From Alphaproteobacteria bacterium (GTDB taxonomy: Bacteria > Pseudomonadota > Alphaproteobacteria > Sphingomonadales > Sphingomonadaceae), in NCBI GenBank assembly GCA_005882415.1, contig VBAE01000239.1, forward strand, positions 1 to 11,665: DNA of 11,665 nucleotides. The letters run 5' to 3'. Below are positions 6,431 through 11,665 of this stretch, in pieces. The notes under the pieces are model-generated. The model was not told the origin of the DNA. It saw nothing but the letters and a program-made list of their open reading frames with translations, and searched no databases. The translations under genes were made by a program, and so were the position numbers. Position 1 is the stretch's first letter. Each line of letters starts with the position of its first letter.

Positions 6431-7405
6431 TCATTCACCTTGAAACTGCCTGCCGGTCCCCGCCGCGCCCCCGTCGCTGATGGCGCCGCCGACGGCGCCG
6501 CCGCCCTCGACGCCGGCCTGGGGCCGCGAAGCAAGGTCGCGATGCTCGACGCTGGGGGCATAGCCCGCCGAGCGCAGACGCGCCGCAACCCGCTCCGCCA
6601 CGTGGACCGAACGATGTCGGCCACCGGTACAACCGAACGCGACCGTAAGATAGGATTTTCCTTCCGCGGCATAGCGGGGGAGGAGGGCGATCAGAAGCGC
6701 CTCGATCCGGGACACCGCGTCCTCATAAGCCGGGTCGCCCGCGACATGCTCGGCGACCGCGGGGTCGAGGCCGGTCAGATCGCGGAGCTCGTCGACCCAA
6801 TAGGGGTTACGGAGGAAGCGCATGTCGAAGACGGTGTCGGCGTTGCGCGGCACCCCGCGGGCGAAGCCGAAGGACATGACGGACAGGGTCGGTGAATGGC
6901 TCGGGCTTCCGAAGCGCTCGCGGATCTGCTGCTGGAGGGTGTTGGGACTGGTGTCGGTGGTGTCGACGACATGGTCGGCCAGCCGGCGAAGCGGCTCCAT
7001 CAGCTCGCGTTCGGCGGCGATTCCGTCGGTGGCGGGGCGATCCGGGGCGAGCGGGTGGCGGCGGCGGGTCTCGGAATAGCGGCGGAGGAGCTCGCTCTCC
7101 GAACAGTCGAAGAAGATCGTCTCGATGGGGAAATCATGCTCGCTCGACAGCGTCTCGATCTGCCGGACGATACCGTCGGCCTCGAACTCGCGGGTGCGGC
7201 TGTCGACTCCGATCGCGAGCGGCCGCGACCGCCTGCTGCTGCCCTCCGACAGCGGGATCGAAAGGAGATGCTCGAGCAGCGACAAGGGCAGGTTGTCGAC
7301 CACCTCCCAGCCGAGATCCTCGAGCGTCCGGAGCGCGGTCGACTTGCCCGCACCGCTGAGGCCGGTGACGAGCAATATCCTGTTGGGTGCGGTGCCGGAG
7401 GTCAC
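6431..7405 (-). CDS. rapZ: RapZ-family P-loop nucleotide-binding regulator
   Basis: The RapZ/YvcJ family: in E. coli RapZ is an RNA-binding adaptor controlling amino-sugar synthesis; the role in alphaproteobacteria is less clear. The 324-residue product has Walker A GLSGAGKST (15-23) and the following GWEVVDNLPLSLL (32-44). The conserved IGVDSRTREF is at 65-74. The C-terminal domain carries SFGFARGVPRNADTVFDMRF (178-197) and FGCTGGRHRSVHVAE (257-271). The core ends near residue 293. A 28-residue Gly/Ala-rich tail follows, longer than in E. coli RapZ (284 residues). The GTG start at 7405 overlaps the hprK stop (GTGA). It sits between hprK and EIIA, so a link to the PTS branch is likely by context. 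Confidence 0.93.
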   Translation of the reverse strand: MTSGTAPNRILLVTGLSGAGKSTALRTLEDLGWEVVDNLPLSLLEHLLSIPLSEGSSRRSRPLAIGVDSRTREFEADGIVRQIETLSSEHDFPIETIFFDCSESELLRRYSETRRRHPLAPDRPATDGIAAERELMEPLRRLADHVVDTTDTSPNTLQQQIRERFGSPSHSPTLSVMSFGFARGVPRNADTVFDMRFLRNPYWVDELRDLTGLDPAVAEHVAGDPAYEDAVSRIEALLIALLPRYAAEGKSYLTVAFGCTGGRHRSVHVAERVAARLRSAGYAPSVEHRDLASRPQAGVEGGGAVGGAISDGGAAGTGRQFQGE

Positions 7406-7824
7406 GAGATGGGGAGCCCGAAGCGGTTGAGCGCCATCTCTACCTTGATCGGTGCCGAAGCCTCAAGCGAGCTGAGCTCGACCTTTGGGATTGTGATGCA
7501 TTCGAATGTCTCGGACGCAGGCTCCGGCATCCGTACCGGAGCGTCGGCGAGATCGACGACGAGGCAGACGCGGACCTCGGGCAGGAAGGGTAGCTCGACG
7601 ATGCCGATCCCGCGCACTTCCATCTGCCCAGCGATGTTCGGGGCGGGCCTGGCGATGAGTCCTCCGCTATGAGCGGCCACCACGACGTAATCGTCGCCGA
7701 CCAACGCCGCGCCGCGGTCGATCAGCCGGAGCGCCAGGTCGGACTTGCCGCTGCCCGAAGGGCCTCGAAGCAGCACCCCTCGGCCGCCGATGGCGACGCA
7801 GGTGGCGTGGATCGTGAGGCTCAT
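7402..7824 (-). CDS. hprK: HPr kinase/phosphorylase, short alphaproteobacterial form
   Basis: HprK phosphorylates and dephosphorylates HPr at its regulatory serine. The 140-residue product contains only the C-terminal catalytic domain. Firmicute HprK is about 310 residues, whereas short versions are normal in alphaproteobacteria. Visible motifs are Walker A GPSGSGKS (21-28), LVGDDYVVV (41-49) with the acidic pair Asp44-Asp45, and the HprK signature MEVRGIGIVELPF (68-80). Its substrate HPr, with the target serine intact, is encoded two genes downstream. The ATG at 7824 overlaps the stop of the histidine kinase ATPase reading frame (ATGA), and its own stop overlaps rapZ. Because that kinase frame is broken upstream, coupled translation into hprK may be reduced. 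Confidence 0.93.
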   Translation of the reverse strand: MSLTIHATCVAIGGRGVLLRGPSGSGKSDLALRLIDRGAALVGDDYVVVAAHSGGLIARPAPNIAGQMEVRGIGIVELPFLPEVRVCLVVDLADAPVRMPEPASETFECITIPKVELSSLEASAPIKVEMALNRFGLPIS

Positions 7825-9307
7825 TCGCTCGGGGTCGCGGGCAGGCGGGCGACGAAGCGGGCGCCGCGGCTTCCGTCGTGCCGGTCCTCGGCCCAGATCC
7901 TGCCGTCATGGCCTTCGAAGGTCGCCTTGGCGATAGCGAGGCCGAGGCCGGAATGGCGCCCGAAATGCTCCTCGGCGAGGCGGACGCTGTGGAAGCGGCG
8001 GAACACGTCCTCGCGCTCCGCTTCCGGAACGCCCGGCCCCTCATCCTCGACGCTGACGAACACGTCGCCGCCGACGCAGGCGGCGCCGACTTCGACCAGG
8101 CCGCCGGGCGGGGAGAAGGAGATGGCATTGTCGACGAGATTGTCGATGGCGCGGGCGAGTCGGGATTCATCGCCTCGATCAGCGTGCTCATGTCGAGCGG
8201 CTCGAAGCGGGCGCGGGAGAGTTCGGCGTCGAGCCGCGACGTCTCGGCAATGTCGACGACCAGCCGGTCGAGGCGGGCCACGTCCTGGTGGAGGAGGTCG
8301 AGCAGCTGGCGGCGGAGGGCGGGATCGTCGACCCGCTCGAGGCTGTCGATGGCGGAGCGGAGCGAGGCGAGGGGGTTCTTGAGCTCGTGCGTGACGTCGG
8401 CTGCAAAGGCCTCGGTGCCGTCGATCCTTTGCCTGAGGCTCTGGGTCATGTCGGCGAGCGCACGGGCGAGGAGGCCGATCTCGTCGCGGCGGGCGGGGAG
8501 CACCGGCACATCCACCTCGCGGTCGCGGCCGAGGCGGACCCGGTGGGCGGCGTGGGCGAGGCGTCGCAAGGGCAGGGCGATGGTGCGGGCGAGGAAGAGC
8601 GAGAGGAGCACTGAGACGATCAGGGTAGCGAGAAGGATGAACCCGAGGGTCACCCGTTCGTCGCGCACCACCCGGCGGATGTCGCGGGCGTTGCGGGTGA
8701 GGAGGACCACTTCCCCGGTGCCTGCGACCGGGGCCGCGGCGGAGATGAACGGAGTCCCTTCGGGGGCGCGGCGAAGGTTGGTGGTGGTGCCGCCCTGGCG
8801 AAGCGCCTGCTCCGCCTCGCTCCAGCCCGCGAGGCGCTCGGACTCGGGCAAGGGCAGCGGCGGCGGGGAGGGGGCTCCGACGATCTCGTCGAAGGCATTG
8901 TCCATCAGCCGGGCAATGTCCTTGGTCCAGCGCTCCCGGCGCGGGTCGCGGAGCTCGTAGGTGGGCGCGGCCCCCCGCCAGCTGTCCATTCGGAGCGCGC
9001 CGTCCTGGCCGAACACGCGGAGCCGGGTGCGGGAATGTTGGCCCAGGCGGCGGAGAAGATCCGCCTTCTCAGCCGGCTCGGCGAGGGCGAGCGAATCGGC
9101 GGCGATCGTCACCTGGGTCCGCGCCGTCTCGACCCCGCTTTCGGTCAGCCTGCTCCGGAAGCCGTCGAGGTAGAAGATGCTTCCGCCGAGGATCGCGAGC
9201 GCGAAGACGTTGACCGCCAGGATCCGGTGGAGGAGCATCCACCGTCCCGACCAGCGCAGCCGAAGCGCGCCGTCCTCATTCCTCGCCGAAACGGTATCCG
9301 ACGCCAT
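7821..9307 (-). pseudogene. chvG: ChvG-type sensor histidine kinase, internally deleted and frameshifted
   Basis: ChvG is the membrane kinase partner of ChvI. From the ATG at 9307 the frame encodes TM1 (about 27-47), a periplasmic sensor (48-218, with a Pro-rich PSPPPLPLPES), TM2 (219-240) and HAMP. A DHp helix pair follows, with the phospho-His at 307 in FAADVTHELKNPLASLRS. Sense ends near residue 379 (DMSTLIEA). The ATPase domain continues only in the -1 frame, from GDESRLARAIDNLVDNA (N box) through DEGPGV (G1), VFRRFHS (F) and HSGLGLAIAK (G2) to a TGA at 7821 that overlaps the hprK ATG. The two pieces give 378 + 117 residues. The segment usually found between LIEA and GDE, about 30-40 residues in relatives as I recall, is absent. 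The original frame runs on as nonsense to 7667. A true mutation or an assembly error are both possible. Confidence 0.85.
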
Positions 9308-9980
9308 AGAGGGTCTCGATCGCGGAGAATTCCGGGTCCGCCTCGCGGAATTTGCGCCTCAGCCGCTTGATGTGGCTGTCGATGGTGCGGTCGTCGACGT
9401 AGATGTCGTCCTGGTAAGCGACGTCCATCAGCTGGTTGCGGGATTTGACCACCCCGGGACGCTGGGCGAGCGCCTCCAGGATCATGAACTCGGTGACGGT
9501 GAGGCTGACGTCCCTACCGTCCCAGGTCACCCGGTGCCGCGCCGGATCCATCGCCAGCCGCCCCCGAACGATCTGCGCCGGCTCCTCCGCTTCCGCCTCC
9601 GCAGGCGGCCCCGAACGAAGCTCGCTGCGGCGTAAAATTGCGCGGATGCGGGCGATTAGGAGTCTTTGGGAGAATGGTTTGACTACGTAATCGTCGGCGC
9701 CGAGGGCCAGGCCTAGGGCTTCGTCCAGTTCTTCGTCCTTGGAGGTCAGGAAGATGACGGGGAGGGGGGTTTTTTCGCGGAGGCGGCGGAGGAGTTCCAT
9801 TCCGTCCATTCGCGGCATCTTGACGTCGAGGACCGCTAGGTCGGGAGGGTTGTCGACGAGCGCCTTCAAGGCGGTCTCCCCGTCCGAATAGACTCGGGTG
9901 GTGAAGCCCTCGGCCTGGAGGGCGATCGACACCGAGGTCAGGATGTTCCGGTCGTCGTCGACCAGCGCGATAACCGACAT
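9276..9980 (-). CDS. chvI: ChvI-type two-component response regulator (OmpR family)
   Basis: A DNA-binding response regulator which, in relatives, controls envelope and acid-stress genes with ChvG. The 234-residue product has a receiver domain with the acidic pocket Asp8-Asp9-Asp10. The phospho-acceptor is Asp52 (AVLDVKMPRMDG), with Thr79 and Lys101 (VVKPF) also present. A linker rich in Ala/Glu (about 119-136) precedes a winged-helix domain (about 140-234) with TVTEFMILEALAQRPG and DDRTIDSHIKRLRRKFRE. LVDDDRNILTSVSIAL is typical of ChvI. AAGGA lies seven bases before the ATG. The gene overlaps the chvG start by 32 bp and is first in the operon, divergent from pckA. Codons 89-116 are unusually rich in rare A/T-ending codons (CTA, GTA, AGA, TTA). 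Confidence 0.95.
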   Translation of the reverse strand: MSVIALVDDDRNILTSVSIALQAEGFTTRVYSDGETALKALVDNPPDLAVLDVKMPRMDGMELLRRLREKTPLPVIFLTSKDEELDEALGLALGADDYVVKPFSQRLLIARIRAILRRSELRSGPPAEAEAEEPAQIVRGRLAMDPARHRVTWDGRDVSLTVTEFMILEALAQRPGVVKSRNQLMDVAYQDDIYVDDRTIDSHIKRLRRKFREADPEFSAIETLYGVGYRFGEE

Positions 9981-10020
9981 GCCAGCATCCTTATCCGCAC
10001 CGGAACGGAGGCGCTACCCT

Positions 10021-10049
10021 TTGACGGGCGGCACCCTCTCCTCTATGCG
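10021..10049 (+). promoter_or_regulatory. Candidate pckA promoter
   Basis: TTGACG (10021-10026) and TATGCG (10044-10049) are separated by 17 bp in the 133-bp gap between chvI and pckA. The -35 is close to consensus; the -10 matches only at TAT. A start site near 10056 would give a leader of nearly 60 bases before the GTG. No clear promoter was recognised for chvI on the other strand of this gap. An exact TATAAT at 10093 is too close to the ribosome-binding site to serve as the -10. Confidence 0.35.
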
Positions 10050-10113
10050 CGCCCGAAGACCGAGAGCGGCGCCAGAGCCGCCCAATTCGTCATATAATTC
10101 AAAGGAGAATGTC

Positions 10114-11665
<1,552 letters not shown>

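Noticed and set aside
8171..8176. Programmed -1 frameshift producing full-length ChvG
   Set aside because: No slippery heptamer is present at the junction, and even a -1 shift would yield a kinase lacking the DHp-ATPase connecting segment.
9764..9775. G6T6 tract in chvI as a slippery or phase-variable site
   Set aside because: On the coding strand it reads A6C6, but the codon phase (GAA AAA ACC CCC) does not fit a -1 slippery heptamer. The tracts are short and chvI is intact.
10093..10098. Exact TATAAT as the pckA -10 box
   Set aside because: A start site about seven bases downstream would fall at the ribosome-binding site, and no -35 lies 16-18 bp upstream.

Overview
The window is GC-rich, tightly packed DNA from an alphaproteobacterium, most likely a member of the Sphingomonadales. 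Three things suggest this: the protein sequences, a short HPr kinase of the alphaproteobacterial type, and the order pckA - chvI - chvG - hprK - rapZ - EIIA - HPr. The sequence alone does not allow a genus call. No tRNA, rRNA, CRISPR array, prophage or insertion sequence was seen.

Left part (1-3147): housekeeping genes for translation and repair. truA (cut by the left edge) and fmt lie on the minus strand with a 4-base overlap. recR and def run the other way from a 63-bp divergent gap. Fmt formylates initiator Met-tRNA and Def removes that formyl group, so the two ends of the N-formyl-methionine cycle sit within 2.2 kb. A small ion-channel-like membrane protein converges on def with 7 bp between stop codons. 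Its pore loop has an unusual selectivity filter.

Middle (3148-4956): rmuC on the plus strand, then a 272-bp gap between convergent genes that is full of inverted repeats. A roughly 38-bp-armed palindrome is built from 8-base CTTTGGTN units. Two copies of the same 7-bp hairpin (GAGCGAC-N3-GTCGCTC) flank it, one just after each converging gene.

Right part (4957-9980): one compact minus-strand operon, transcribed chvI - chvG - hprK - rapZ - EIIA(Man-type) - HPr - SpoU/TrmH methyltransferase. Every junction overlaps or abuts, so translation is probably coupled throughout. The operon joins an envelope/acid-stress two-component system to a regulatory phosphotransferase branch: HprK phosphorylates HPr on serine, EIIA receives phosphate from HPr-His, and RapZ is a P-loop regulator. 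No sugar permease is present. The histidine kinase gene is broken in this sequence. The dimerisation/phosphoacceptor half and the ATPase half are in different frames, and the segment joining them is missing. HPr appears to start at CTG.

Far right (9981-11665): a 133-bp divergent gap and pckA (ATP-type PEP carboxykinase, GTG start), cut by the right edge. pckA next to chvI/chvG/hprK is a known alphaproteobacterial arrangement linking gluconeogenesis with this regulatory cluster.

No wholly new system was found. The points most worth a second look are the chvG lesion, the CTG start of HPr, the palindrome cluster and the atypical channel filter.
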